This document shows, piece by piece, positions 16,944-25,097 of a stretch of 64,000 nt of DNA (positions are counted from its first letter, which is position 1; every line of letters begins with the position of its first letter). The stretch lies in assembly GCF_008369915.1 (NCBI RefSeq), contig NZ_VSRN01000001.1:2202001-2266000 (forward strand), in the 5' to 3' direction. A model generated the notes under the pieces. The model worked only from the letters and a program-made list of their open reading frames with translations. It was not told where the DNA came from and searched no databases. The position numbers and the translations under genes were made by a program. This DNA comes from Dyadobacter sp. UC 10. GTDB taxonomy: Bacteria; Bacteroidota; Bacteroidia; Cytophagales; Spirosomataceae.

Positions 16944-17840
16944 TTAAATCGTCGAATATCCGAGCCTCGATTGCTGTAATTCGTTTTCGGCAAAAAGTAA
17001 TGGCGAAGCGCCGGGAGGAAGCCGTAATGCAATCTCTAAATCGCATTCTACCGGAACAAACCATCCTGACAACCAGGTAACCAGCATACTAAATTCTTGG
17101 TCTTGCAAACATTTTTCCAGCACCTGGGAATTCGGTAATTGTATTTCTGCCACTAGTCTGGGACTATACACTTCTATTTCACCGCCCAAAATGAGATCCA
17201 AACCCAGCAAAGCATTATTCAGCCGTGTTTCAGAAGGTGCTGTAAACCAGGCTGCCGGCAGGGCCTGAAAAGTCACCTCATATTCCAAAACCGCCGACAA
17301 TATCTCTCCTGCGACTTTCAGATCCCCTCTATTTTCTGAAATCAGCGGCATCACCGGCACCAGCCTGACGAGCATTGCCTTATTGATGTTAGCAGGCACC
17401 TGCCAGAAATTACGTAACTCGTCCAGGAGCAGCGAATCGGGATTAAGATCGTGCGCTAGTTGTTCCAGACGCGCCAGTTTTACCCGGTTGAGGAAAAACT
17501 CGTGCTCCAGCGGCAGAAAGAATAGCCGCGATTTTTGCTCCTTTTCTCGCTGCAACCTGATCTCATCGACCTTTTTTTTCAGGGTGTTGATCGAGCCGGC
17601 AGAAGGCAAATGGAAGAGCTGCTCGGGTAAATGGTCATAAATCCCGTTCCTGTTGGACGCAATTATCTTTCCTTCAAAATTCCCCAGCTCCGCCTCTCCC
17701 ACCGACTCTACATCCGTGTGACTGCGCCTTTTAAAAGAGCCGAGCGGCCTGAAAAGGATTTTGTCCTCCACAATACCCTCATCCAGCCACGAGCCGGCGA
17801 CGAATTCCGCACGAAGGTCACTTTGATTTTCCGTCAGCAT
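16944..17840 (-). CDS. tssG: Type VI secretion baseplate protein TssG-like
   Basis: A 298-residue protein directly behind tssF, the constant position of TssG in type VI clusters. TssG with TssF forms the wedge of the baseplate on which the contractile sheath is built. Sequence marks are weak to the eye: a charged coiled segment (SINTLKKKVDEIRLQREKEQKSRLFFLPLEHEFFLNR), VMPLISENRGDLKVAGEILSAVL, and a C-terminal acidic/aromatic part (TWLSGWFVPVECDLEIALRLP). I assign it by order (tssE-tssF-tssG), size and the Bacteroidota context, since subtype-iii TssG is very divergent. Nine bases separate it from tssF. Confidence 0.75.
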   Translation of the reverse strand: MLTENQSDLRAEFVAGSWLDEGIVEDKILFRPLGSFKRRSHTDVESVGEAELGNFEGKIIASNRNGIYDHLPEQLFHLPSAGSINTLKKKVDEIRLQREKEQKSRLFFLPLEHEFFLNRVKLARLEQLAHDLNPDSLLLDELRNFWQVPANINKAMLVRLVPVMPLISENRGDLKVAGEILSAVLEYEVTFQALPAAWFTAPSETRLNNALLGLDLILGGEIEVYSPRLVAEIQLPNSQVLEKCLQDQEFSMLVTWLSGWFVPVECDLEIALRLPPGASPLLFAENELQQSRLGYSTI

Positions 17841-17849
17841 TGTTGTGAT

Positions 17850-19628
17850 TTATTTAGTCGACAAAACCTTTACCGGATACATTCCCGAAGAGCGGCGCTG
17901 GATTTTTAATTGTAAAAGCTGGCATGCATCGCGCCATTCCGAATCGTCGTTCACATGCAAAGCAGGTTTCAAATCCACGATCAGGGTACGCACAAATCCC
18001 TGTCCGGGCAAATTACCCGGCACAAAACCGGACCTTACATCCAAACCGGCCAGCCGATCGCCCATTTCACCGGAACAAAATGCGCGGATATCTTCCAGCG
18101 TCACCAGCCGGTTGCCCGTGATCAGGTTCTTCCGGAGCTGCTGTACATATTCCGTTTCCTCAGGTTTGGGTTTTCCTCCCGAAGTTCGGGTCAGTAAAAG
18201 CGTGTCCGCGCCGCTCAGGCCCGAGGCACTGTAAGTCTGCATTTTGGTACCGGCCGGAATTCCGTTGGCAGTTTCGGAAGTAGTAGTCCAGTAGGAAATG
18301 AAAAGGACGTCCGGATTTTTTTCGCCTTTGATCACCAAAAATGGCTGGGCAGTAGTCTCACTTGCTTTTTTGACACCCAGCTTCTGTTCGATCCGCGCCA
18401 TATTCTGTGATATTTCCCGCAACAGCGAAGCCAGAAAATCCTCACCCACCGCGTTGAAAGCAGTAACCTCGTCTTTCAGCAATTCCATTAAATGGTACAA
18501 AACAGCTTTCGCATTACGCTCGTCAAACCTGCCTACTCCCTGGTGCCGGACTGTATACGTACTCACCGTTTCTTCTTCGGAATACGTTGCTTTTCCCGAC
18601 GGCGCGTAAGCCTGGTTTTTCTGGTTGATCACCGAGTTGACAGTAAGAAATGCATTACTCGAAGGCAGCGCGATTCCGTTCAATCCGGGCTGCAACCTGT
18701 ATGTAAACTTGTGAAGCTGCATATTCAGGATCGGAAATGCATTGATCGCCACGGTCATATTCTCAAAACCCGCTGCCGGAAACGACGACGGCCATTTAGC
18801 CTTAATCCAGGTGAGCGGCTTTTTGAGCATTTGCAAAGTGCGGCTATCAAACTGCTGCTCGAATGCAGACGGGTAAAACGAGGTTTCCAGTTTTCCTTTT
18901 TCCCAGACCTCATCGCTACCCACAATTACAAAATTGTCATTGTACAGTAACACCTGCTGATCGGCATCCTCCTGCAAGCCTGCCGATGCATTCAGTACCC
19001 TGCCATTTACCTCCCAGGTAGTTTTAGAAAGAAACTCGCGGTAATCATATCCTCTGAGGTCGTTGATCCAATCTATAAAAAATCGGAACCCGTTCCAGGA
19101 AGTAACACCCGGATCCACTTCCAACCCGATCCACAAAGCCTGTTCTGCGCCGGCATGCGGACGGGTATTGGTCATTAAAACCCTCGCTCCTTTCTCTACT
19201 GCATACAATCCCGCCGGAGTCGCGTAACAAGCCACAGCCGCATTAACCAGCGGATACCGGCCCGTCGGAGCAAAAAACAGCTCATTCGATTCCCCCTTTC
19301 TCGCATTAGGCCGTTTGCATACAAATTGATTTTCACGCTCCGTCCAAACAAGCGGCTCTACGGGCCTGGCTTGTGCGATTGCAGCACAGGGCTGCGGGCT
19401 ATTTTGTATTTGGGGCGATAAAATTTCCGCCAGCCGCGTCATCAACCGCAGCTCTGTTCCCTCAATTTCCTGCCCGATCTTTTCAAATTCGACCGAGCAA
19501 GCCTCGATCAAAAGCCTTACCAGCGGGTCAAACTGGTCTATTTTAGATTCCTCCAACCCCCAAAGCTCCGCCGAGCGCCGCAACAGGCGACGGGAGATAT
19601 TTTCTTTTGTATAACTGGCTGTGTACAT
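17850..19628 (-). CDS. tssF: Type VI secretion baseplate protein TssF
   Basis: A 592-residue baseplate wedge protein of the TssF/VasA type. The N-terminus ENISRRLLRRSAELWG...DPLVRLLIEACSVEFEKIGQEI followed by LMTRLAEILSPQI is the conserved TssF helical start, which packs against TssG and TssK. A long beta-rich middle follows, and then a C-terminal domain with LVTLEDIRAFCSGEMGDRL. The ATG at 19628 is preferred over a GTG nine codons upstream, because the GTG lies inside the word-repeat element that fills the gap to tssE. Subtype-iii TssF is known to be large like this one. Confidence 0.88.
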   Translation of the reverse strand: MYTASYTKENISRRLLRRSAELWGLEESKIDQFDPLVRLLIEACSVEFEKIGQEIEGTELRLMTRLAEILSPQIQNSPQPCAAIAQARPVEPLVWTERENQFVCKRPNARKGESNELFFAPTGRYPLVNAAVACYATPAGLYAVEKGARVLMTNTRPHAGAEQALWIGLEVDPGVTSWNGFRFFIDWINDLRGYDYREFLSKTTWEVNGRVLNASAGLQEDADQQVLLYNDNFVIVGSDEVWEKGKLETSFYPSAFEQQFDSRTLQMLKKPLTWIKAKWPSSFPAAGFENMTVAINAFPILNMQLHKFTYRLQPGLNGIALPSSNAFLTVNSVINQKNQAYAPSGKATYSEEETVSTYTVRHQGVGRFDERNAKAVLYHLMELLKDEVTAFNAVGEDFLASLLREISQNMARIEQKLGVKKASETTAQPFLVIKGEKNPDVLFISYWTTTSETANGIPAGTKMQTYSASGLSGADTLLLTRTSGGKPKPEETEYVQQLRKNLITGNRLVTLEDIRAFCSGEMGDRLAGLDVRSGFVPGNLPGQGFVRTLIVDLKPALHVNDDSEWRDACQLLQLKIQRRSSGMYPVKVLSTK

Positions 19629-19655
19629 GTTGGATGCGGGTTGTATTATTGTCAC

Positions 19656-19788
19656 TTGTTGTCATTAATTGTCATTGGTGGTCGTTGATTGTTTCGTTCT
19701 TTACTTTTTTGTTTGGAGTTGTTCGGAAACTGGTCGATACCCTACTATCAACTGATGACAATGAATGACCATTAATGACTACCAATGC
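19656..19788. repeat. Inverted word repeat, TTGTCATT family, between tssE and tssF
   Basis: The left arm (19656-19691) iterates TTGTTGTCATTAATTGTCAT and TGGTGGTCGTTGATTG. The right arm (19753-19788) is its imperfect inverse (GATGACAATGAATGACC, ATTAATGACTACCAATG). A long imperfect hairpin would form in the tssE-tssF transcript. The same words recur at 56700-56865. Confidence 0.7.
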
Positions 19789-19813
19789 TCTACACTGAAT
19801 CACCTGAGTTCCT

Positions 19814-20242
19814 TCACTCAATTGACAAAGGCGAAATGAATATCCTTTCAAAAAAGACGAAAGGCTCGTTGGTTCGGCGGATGGTGGCTTTGATCTCGAT
19901 TCCCACCCTTTTTCTGATATAGTTACTGGTCTTGGAAAGCATTTCAAATTCCTCCACTTCCACCCGTATTTTAGTATTGGTAAGTCGTGTTTCGTACTTG
20001 CCCACAGCCTCTTCCAGCGACTCGCGGATCAGGTCTTTCCATTTGATTTGGGACAAAACCGAAAAATCGTGCTCCCAGAGCGCGCAGCCGTACCCGCTAT
20101 CAAAACGCGACTCGTTGAAGTGGGTAACCATCAGCAAATACAGGTGCTGGTGTATTGCCTCCCGCTCGGAACATTTTGGGTGATTTCTGCCCGAAACGAT
20201 GCGGTCGAGCGCGAGTGGCAATGCATAGTTCTGATCTTCCAT
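19814..20242 (-). CDS. tssE: Type VI secretion baseplate protein TssE (gp25-like)
   Basis: A 142-residue protein of the phage T4 gp25/lysozyme-like family, which sits at the sheath-baseplate joint. The stretch YALPLALDRIVSGRNHPKCSEREAIHQHLYLLMVTHFNESRFDSGYGCALWEHD fits the gp25 start (the family usually has E-A/S...NILLT...R...P.YG). WKDLIRESLEEAVGKYETRLTNTKIRVEVEE follows the typical helix-strand order. It is the first gene of the tssE-tssF-tssG block and is divergent from tssN, with 77 bases between the two start codons. Confidence 0.85.
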   Translation of the reverse strand: MEDQNYALPLALDRIVSGRNHPKCSEREAIHQHLYLLMVTHFNESRFDSGYGCALWEHDFSVLSQIKWKDLIRESLEEAVGKYETRLTNTKIRVEVEEFEMLSKTSNYIRKRVGIEIKATIRRTNEPFVFFERIFISPLSIE

Positions 20243-20262
20243 CGGCGTTTAATAAAATGTGG

Positions 20263-20292
20263 TTGCTTTAACGAAAGTGTATCTTATTTTTG
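20263..20292 (+). promoter_or_regulatory. Promoter of tssN
   Basis: TTG at 20263-20265, 19 bases, then TATTTTTG at 20285-20292: a full match to the Bacteroidota -33/-7 pattern. Transcription would start near 20298, so the ATG at 20320 is the start of TssN and the in-frame TTG at 20290 is not used. Confidence 0.7.
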
Positions 20293-20319
20293 CCTCATAT
20301 TCAACTGTCCCTTAATCGA

Positions 20320-21087
20320 ATGAACCTCCCTTTTGCAAAAACTCCCACCCAGCGGCTGCAAGTACTTTATGCTTTGGTCCTCGTTGCTATATTATTGCTG
20401 GTCGGGGCGCTGGGTTTCTGGATCGTCGACTACCGCGACGCTTACCCGATGGCGATGGTCAGTTTCCTCGTGCTGGGTGTGCTTCATGTATATTTACTGT
20501 CCCAATGGTTCGTACATCTTTTCGAAAATCGTTCTGCGAAAGCAGTAGGATTCACATTACTGATCTCGCTGCTGGCCGCGCTTGCCATTATTTTTCTGTA
20601 TCATAAAGTCGCTCAGGATCTTTCCAAAGGCGTAGGAATGGCCACTGCGCTGGTTGGTTTTCTGTTTCCGATTTTCGTATCGAGGGTTTATCAGAATTAT
20701 CTTGAAATCCCTTTAAAAGAATACAAAAAGTGGTATTACCCCGTTGGTCAGCCGCTGCCGGATATGGACCTGCTGGATCTTTCCAAGGTACTGGTTATTC
20801 AGTTTGAGTTTACTAAAAAAGTCAACGAAACTGCATTCACGAACTTCCGGGCCAAAGCACCGAATGCAATGCTCTTCGGCGAGCTATTTTTTATTTTCCT
20901 GAATGATTACAACGACCGCAATCCCGCCAGCCCGGTCGAATACCTCTCGCCCGACGGCGCGCCTTATGGTTGGTTGTTCTACAAAAAGGGCCCCTGGTAC
21001 AAGCGCCGCAAATACATGGACCCCGATCTTACTTTTCAGGCAAACAATGTAGTGGACAACGAGACGATCGTGGCAGTGAGAGGTTAA
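20320..21087 (+). CDS. tssN: Type VI secretion membrane protein TssN
   Basis: TssN is one of the proteins found only in the Bacteroidota (subtype iii) type VI system, where the usual TssJ-L-M membrane complex is missing; it is thought to help anchor the baseplate to the inner membrane. The 256 residues have four spans at about 15-35, 44-62, 76-95 and 106-122. A soluble C-terminal half follows with YLEIPLKEYKKWYYPVGQPLPDMDLLDLSKVLVIQFEF and GWLFYKKGPWYKRRKYMDPDLTFQANNVVDNETIVAVRG. It is the only plus-strand gene in the locus. It has its own promoter, is divergent from tssE and convergent with the OmpA-like gene (18-base gap). Confidence 0.88.
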   Translation: MNLPFAKTPTQRLQVLYALVLVAILLLVGALGFWIVDYRDAYPMAMVSFLVLGVLHVYLLSQWFVHLFENRSAKAVGFTLLISLLAALAIIFLYHKVAQDLSKGVGMATALVGFLFPIFVSRVYQNYLEIPLKEYKKWYYPVGQPLPDMDLLDLSKVLVIQFEFTKKVNETAFTNFRAKAPNAMLFGELFFIFLNDYNDRNPASPVEYLSPDGAPYGWLFYKKGPWYKRRKYMDPDLTFQANNVVDNETIVAVRG

Positions 21088-21105
21088 TCGATATGCTGGC
21101 TTCGA

Positions 21106-22113
21106 TCAGGCGATTCCTCCTGAAAATCCATTGGCACTCGCTCCCAGTGATCCGGCAATGCCAATCCCCCCTGCTGAAATAATCGCATAGCCGTTCGCCT
21201 GCATTGCCAGCGCAAACGGTGGTATTGCCAGGTTAAGGGGAATATCCGCTGTCGGGCCGACTACTTTCGGAAGCCCGAACAAAAGAAGGTAAACTCCATA
21301 CGTGGCAAGTACCGGAGAGCCTGTGATGAAATACATGGTGCAGCTTCCCGAAAAATGCTGTGGTTTCAGATTCTTGATCTTCTGATCGTTTTTATAAACG
21401 ATGCCGATCGCTCCCGACGGCAGGTCGGCATGCGAAAAGCCCCCATTATCAAGCAAAAATTTGATCGCTTTCTGAAACAGCTTATCCGCTTTAAGGCCAG
21501 GTATCCCGAGGCTCAGGCCGAATGAAACACCCGTAACTGCGATCGGACCTTCATATTTGGTACCAGAACCATTTTGGAAAGTGATGGAACCTTCGTAAAA
21601 TCCGCCGCCGCCTACAGGAGTCGCGAGGGCACCGCCCGTGAGGCTCAGATTGGTCACAAACCATTCGGGCGATTCGTACAGAACAACCGGATCGTGAGGC
21701 GGAATTTCTTTTTTGTACGGTTTCGACCCAAAAACATAAACCTCCACAGCCCGCCAGTAACCATCGTTATTATCTTCTCCGCCAAGGCTGGCAGAATCGC
21801 CATACCCCACCTCAATATTGAAGGACGCTTTGCTGAAATTTTGTGCAATGGTTGATTTTACTGAATGGCAGCGGTTCCGTGATAACCCCAGATTGTCAAA
21901 CCCTGCCTTGGAACCTCTGTGACTAGAGTAACCATGAATATCGATCCAGGCGTGTGGCGAAACCAGCAATGCCTCCCTTACCTCTGTCGCAATCCAGCTT
22001 TTGTGTGCCGGAAGCAATTCCGTGTTCCCGGTAGCAAAGTTCGAAAGCCGCGCAGCAGCCAAAGGAGCCGTCCCATTTATATTACCGGATATCTTCTGAA
22101 CATCGTAAGCCAT
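21106..22113 (-). CDS. OmpA-like domain plus glycine-rich hydrophobic tail; candidate secreted protein of the T6SS
   Basis: A 335-residue protein with no signal peptide. Residues about 25-130 resemble an OmpA-like peptidoglycan-associating fold (FATGNTELLPAHKSWIATEVREAL...WIDIHGYSSHRGS...LGLSRNRCHSVKSTI). The middle is a beta-rich Gly/Ser region. The last 70 residues are strongly hydrophobic (VYLLLFGLPKVVGPTADIPL, then AMQANGYAIISAGGIGIAGS). It follows the Tae4-like amidase by 51 bases in the same operon. OmpA folds normally act in the periplasm, so the absence of a signal peptide suggests delivery by the secretion machine itself. It could be a membrane-active effector or an accessory of the amidase. 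It is not an obvious immunity protein, because it has no export signal. Function unknown. Confidence 0.7.
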   Translation of the reverse strand: MAYDVQKISGNINGTAPLAAARLSNFATGNTELLPAHKSWIATEVREALLVSPHAWIDIHGYSSHRGSKAGFDNLGLSRNRCHSVKSTIAQNFSKASFNIEVGYGDSASLGGEDNNDGYWRAVEVYVFGSKPYKKEIPPHDPVVLYESPEWFVTNLSLTGGALATPVGGGGFYEGSITFQNGSGTKYEGPIAVTGVSFGLSLGIPGLKADKLFQKAIKFLLDNGGFSHADLPSGAIGIVYKNDQKIKNLKPQHFSGSCTMYFITGSPVLATYGVYLLLFGLPKVVGPTADIPLNLAIPPFALAMQANGYAIISAGGIGIAGSLGASANGFSGGIA

Positions 22114-22164
22114 AGCTTTTAGAAATTTAACTGAAAAATTAAAAGAACATGACTACTAACCCGA

Positions 22165-22719
22165 TCAGAAACCATACATTTCCTGCAATACCGCATCGAA
22201 AGTTTTGACCTCCCAAAAAGAGATTGTTCGAGGCCCGGTACGCTCTTTGGGTTTGCTAAACCAGAGCACATTCTCAAGATAAAGCCCGGTTCCGCCATAC
22301 TGAAAATTCCGGCCGTTCCATAAATCAATGTGCCTGTCCCCAAAAGCAATCACCCCTTTTCTGGCCCCGATTTTGGATGCGAGGTTCTGAGCACTACCTG
22401 CTCCCGGAAAAACTTCCGGTGCAAAATGGTTGCGGGTAAGATACGTTTTCATTTCCGGAACGCTGAGAATGTACTCCATCCCTTTCGCATCCTTCATGAT
22501 CCGGTTTGCGGGCAGTACACCGAAATTCTGGATCATCGGTCCCGCATTATTAAATGCATAACTCAATTGTATACAACATGTTTCGTGCAGGTAGTCGCCG
22601 TCCTCATCTTTCTGTTCAAAAAACTTGCTGACTTCCCCGGTCAGTACACCTTTGTCATGGATTTGGGTGTAATTCAGGTGATACCGCTCCAATGCCAGAT
22701 AGTCTGTGCATATTACCAT
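22165..22719 (-). CDS. Tae4-family type VI amidase effector
   Basis: A 184-residue peptidoglycan DL-endopeptidase-like effector. Tae4 enzymes are delivered to the periplasm of rival Gram-negative cells and cut the stem peptide. The catalytic Cys region ETCCIQLSYAFNNAGPMI (Cys48, followed by another Cys) and the His region GDRHIDLWNGRNF (His130) match the NlpC/P60-like Tae4 layout (TCAIRLSYALN and GHIDLW in the family). The Tae4 catalytic residues are thus present. It has no signal peptide, as expected of an effector that travels with Hcp or VgrG. It sits 74 bases behind hcp. No recognisable Tai4 immunity gene follows; the next gene is the OmpA-like protein. Confidence 0.83.
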   Translation of the reverse strand: MVICTDYLALERYHLNYTQIHDKGVLTGEVSKFFEQKDEDGDYLHETCCIQLSYAFNNAGPMIQNFGVLPANRIMKDAKGMEYILSVPEMKTYLTRNHFAPEVFPGAGSAQNLASKIGARKGVIAFGDRHIDLWNGRNFQYGGTGLYLENVLWFSKPKERTGPRTISFWEVKTFDAVLQEMYGF

Positions 22720-22793
22720 GGCCTTTTAAGTTAATATGGTTTGAATGGAAGTTTGTCCGGCCGCCAGCCGAAAGCCGGCGACCGAAGTACCTA

Positions 22794-23210
22794 TTACCAC
22801 CGATTCACGTGCGGCGTGCCGAAAAGCTTTACCTCTCTGGCGGATAGGGTAAGGCTGGTCGTCATCGGCATAGAACCGGTTTCGATGAAACTCTCGCTGT
22901 ATTGCACGCAGTACACGTCGGTCAGCTCCAACTCTTTCTGAGTCTGCTCTTCGTCCACATTCTTGAAAACGATTTTCGCGCTGGGCTTTTTTCCGTCCGG
23001 GTCTACCATCCATTCCCACAAACTCTGGCTCTCGGAAACGCTTGACGAATCCACCTGCAGGAACACTGTTCCGCCGTACACTTTGGAAGAAACACGACCT
23101 TTATCGTCTATCGACTGGGATAAGGAATAGTTGCATGAAATCACGGAAATACCGTCGCCTGAGGGACCACCGTCCCAGGTAAAATAGGCGTCAAAACTTG
23201 AAGCTGGCAT
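22794..23210 (-). CDS. tssD: Type VI secretion tube protein Hcp (TssD)
   Basis: A 138-residue Hcp homologue that forms the stacked hexameric rings of the inner tube and carries effectors in its lumen. The family marks of Bacteroidota TssD are clear: VISCNYSLSQSIDDKGRVSSKVYGGTVFLQVDS, AKIVFKNVDEEQTQKELELTDVYCVQYSESF, and the end MPMTTSLTLSAREVKLFGTPHVNRW. Length is normal. It is the best conserved of three Hcp-like genes in this locus and probably the main tube subunit. It lies between vgrG and the Tae4-like amidase. Confidence 0.92.
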   Translation of the reverse strand: MPASSFDAYFTWDGGPSGDGISVISCNYSLSQSIDDKGRVSSKVYGGTVFLQVDSSSVSESQSLWEWMVDPDGKKPSAKIVFKNVDEEQTQKELELTDVYCVQYSESFIETGSMPMTTSLTLSAREVKLFGTPHVNRW

Positions 23211-23255
23211 AGTTGTAACTGTTTAAAAGTGAAAAGAATAGATTATATGGATATG

Positions 23256-25097
23256 TTAATTTAATTTGATAATAGCGCCCTGGACAGTAACTGGCCCGCC
23301 CGATTTGAGCTCCGCAGCCGCGTCTGCTTCCAGGGTCAATTGGACTCCTTTTACCGTCGCGCTTGCAGTACCTTCCGCATTCAGCTCGGTACCTGCCTTA
23401 ATATCGGTCGCAGTGCCGCTTTCTATTTTAATATCCTGACTGGCTTTCATAGAAATCTGCCCCGCCTCCACAGTAAAGCTGGAATCCGCCTTCATTGAAA
23501 TATTATTCGAAGCCTCTACATTCAGGTCTTTGCATTTGATATGCACCAGACCATTTTCGACCTGCATTTTGATTTCCCCGTCATCCTTAAAACTGAATTG
23601 CAGAAAAGTATCCAGCTTATTCCGGTTGCTTATCTGGATTTTTGGATCACCATCCTCATCCAGGAAAATGACCATGTTCCCCGATCGCGTAGCGATTATT
23701 TTGATATCATTATTGTCGGAAGTGTAGGCTACATCTTCCTCTGATTTGGGATAAAGACTGGTCAGTACAAACGGATTCTCGGCCAGATTTCCTTCATACC
23801 CCACCATGACCATCGCGCCGATTTCCGGTACGAAATTGGCCCCGCGCCCCTGCGAATTATGCATGGTACCAACCCGCATCCAGATTGATTCCTGATCCTG
23901 CTGCCGCGACTGGCTCCAAAAGAATTTCACACGCACACGTCCCAGCCTGTCGCTGTCGTCATTTGCGATCACCTCCGCCTGCTCGGTTTCGCCCAGTGGG
24001 TTGGTCACATAAGGATTATTAGGCGGATGCTGCGCCGACTCGGGAACTGCATTGAAACTATTCTGATAACTGCCCGCCGTATTGATCTCGTGCCGGATAT
24101 GCACAACCCTGTATTTACCAAAATTCTCCTCATAAGCCTCCCCGCGCTCATTCAGCCGCTGCCCCTTTACCGCCAGCACCGTCCCGACGCTGATGGTTGG
24201 CGTTTCGCCGCTGCCTCTGAAATCTACCATCGAAGTAACCCGCGCCGAGCGCTCCATTTTGGTGAGTTCGTCCACTTCACTTTGCCCGCCGATCATTTCA
24301 GGAGCCGACAGTAATGCGGTCTGGGCAAAAAGGGTATCAGATTGTTCCAATGCAAACTCACTGAGTGAAGTAAGCCCGTCGACCTGCTGCTGGGCGGACT
24401 GTCCCGTAAAAGCTTCGGGAACCGTATAATTGTAACCTTCAAAACTGAATGCAGCAGGTTGCAGCTTCAATGCGACATCGAAATTCTGCAAGCCGTCGAC
24501 CAGAAAATCTACTTCCGCCCCGCCGCTTCCCTGCCCCAGTACCAACTCGCGGCCGTTGTAGTAAAACCACTCGCAGCAACGGTCGGCCACCCGGCTCAAA
24601 AACTTGTAGTTACTTTCATTGTATTGGGTAAACGGCACTGCGCGGCCGCCATTTTCCGGATTGATCTGTTTTCGAAGCAAATTTTGAGGGTAAGGCTGCA
24701 AAACCGCACTGAAAATATCCTGCACGGTACCTCTTAAAAACGATCTCCGCTGAACCGAATCTTCCATCACAATCGTCGGGCTATACCCTTTCAATACAAA
24801 AGCGCTGCTCATATCGCTCAGGCTGCGCAGCCGGATCTCGGTCACAATACCCTGAAACGTGAAGTCGAACGATTCCTGACCAAGCCTGGGACTGAACGAA
24901 AAGGTGATTTTTTTGCCGATTACCGCCCGGTGTGCCTTGTTGAAAAAATGCTCGCCGGCATCTTCCAGCTGATCAAAGGGAACCAGCAGCTCAAACCAGT
25001 GGTGCGCAAACAGGTCCTGTTCGATCACCAGCCCCAGGTGCCGCGTGATCTGCACCCCGCCTTCGATCTCAATGGAAGTATTTACCTGTCGTGCCAT
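23256..25097 (-). CDS. tssI: Type VI secretion spike protein VgrG (TssI)
   Basis: A 613-residue spike protein made of a gp27-like base (residues 1-370; LVIEQDLFAHHWFELLVPFDQLEDAG, YNESNYKFLSRVADRCCEWFYYNGRELVLGQG) and an OB-fold gp5 part (ADNDDSDRLGRVRVKFFWSQSRQQDQESIWMRVG region near 380-440, with GANFVPEIGAMVMVGYEGNLAENPFVLTSLY). A C-terminal beta-helix needle of repeated short strands ends in GGPVTVQGAIIKLN. There is no extra effector domain. Its ATG shares one base with the TAA stop of the upstream Hcp-like gene, so the two are translationally coupled. A PAAR protein that would cap the tip is encoded at 28213. Confidence 0.93.
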   Translation of the reverse strand: MARQVNTSIEIEGGVQITRHLGLVIEQDLFAHHWFELLVPFDQLEDAGEHFFNKAHRAVIGKKITFSFSPRLGQESFDFTFQGIVTEIRLRSLSDMSSAFVLKGYSPTIVMEDSVQRRSFLRGTVQDIFSAVLQPYPQNLLRKQINPENGGRAVPFTQYNESNYKFLSRVADRCCEWFYYNGRELVLGQGSGGAEVDFLVDGLQNFDVALKLQPAAFSFEGYNYTVPEAFTGQSAQQQVDGLTSLSEFALEQSDTLFAQTALLSAPEMIGGQSEVDELTKMERSARVTSMVDFRGSGETPTISVGTVLAVKGQRLNERGEAYEENFGKYRVVHIRHEINTAGSYQNSFNAVPESAQHPPNNPYVTNPLGETEQAEVIANDDSDRLGRVRVKFFWSQSRQQDQESIWMRVGTMHNSQGRGANFVPEIGAMVMVGYEGNLAENPFVLTSLYPKSEEDVAYTSDNNDIKIIATRSGNMVIFLDEDGDPKIQISNRNKLDTFLQFSFKDDGEIKMQVENGLVHIKCKDLNVEASNNISMKADSSFTVEAGQISMKASQDIKIESGTATDIKAGTELNAEGTASATVKGVQLTLEADAAAELKSGGPVTVQGAIIKLN

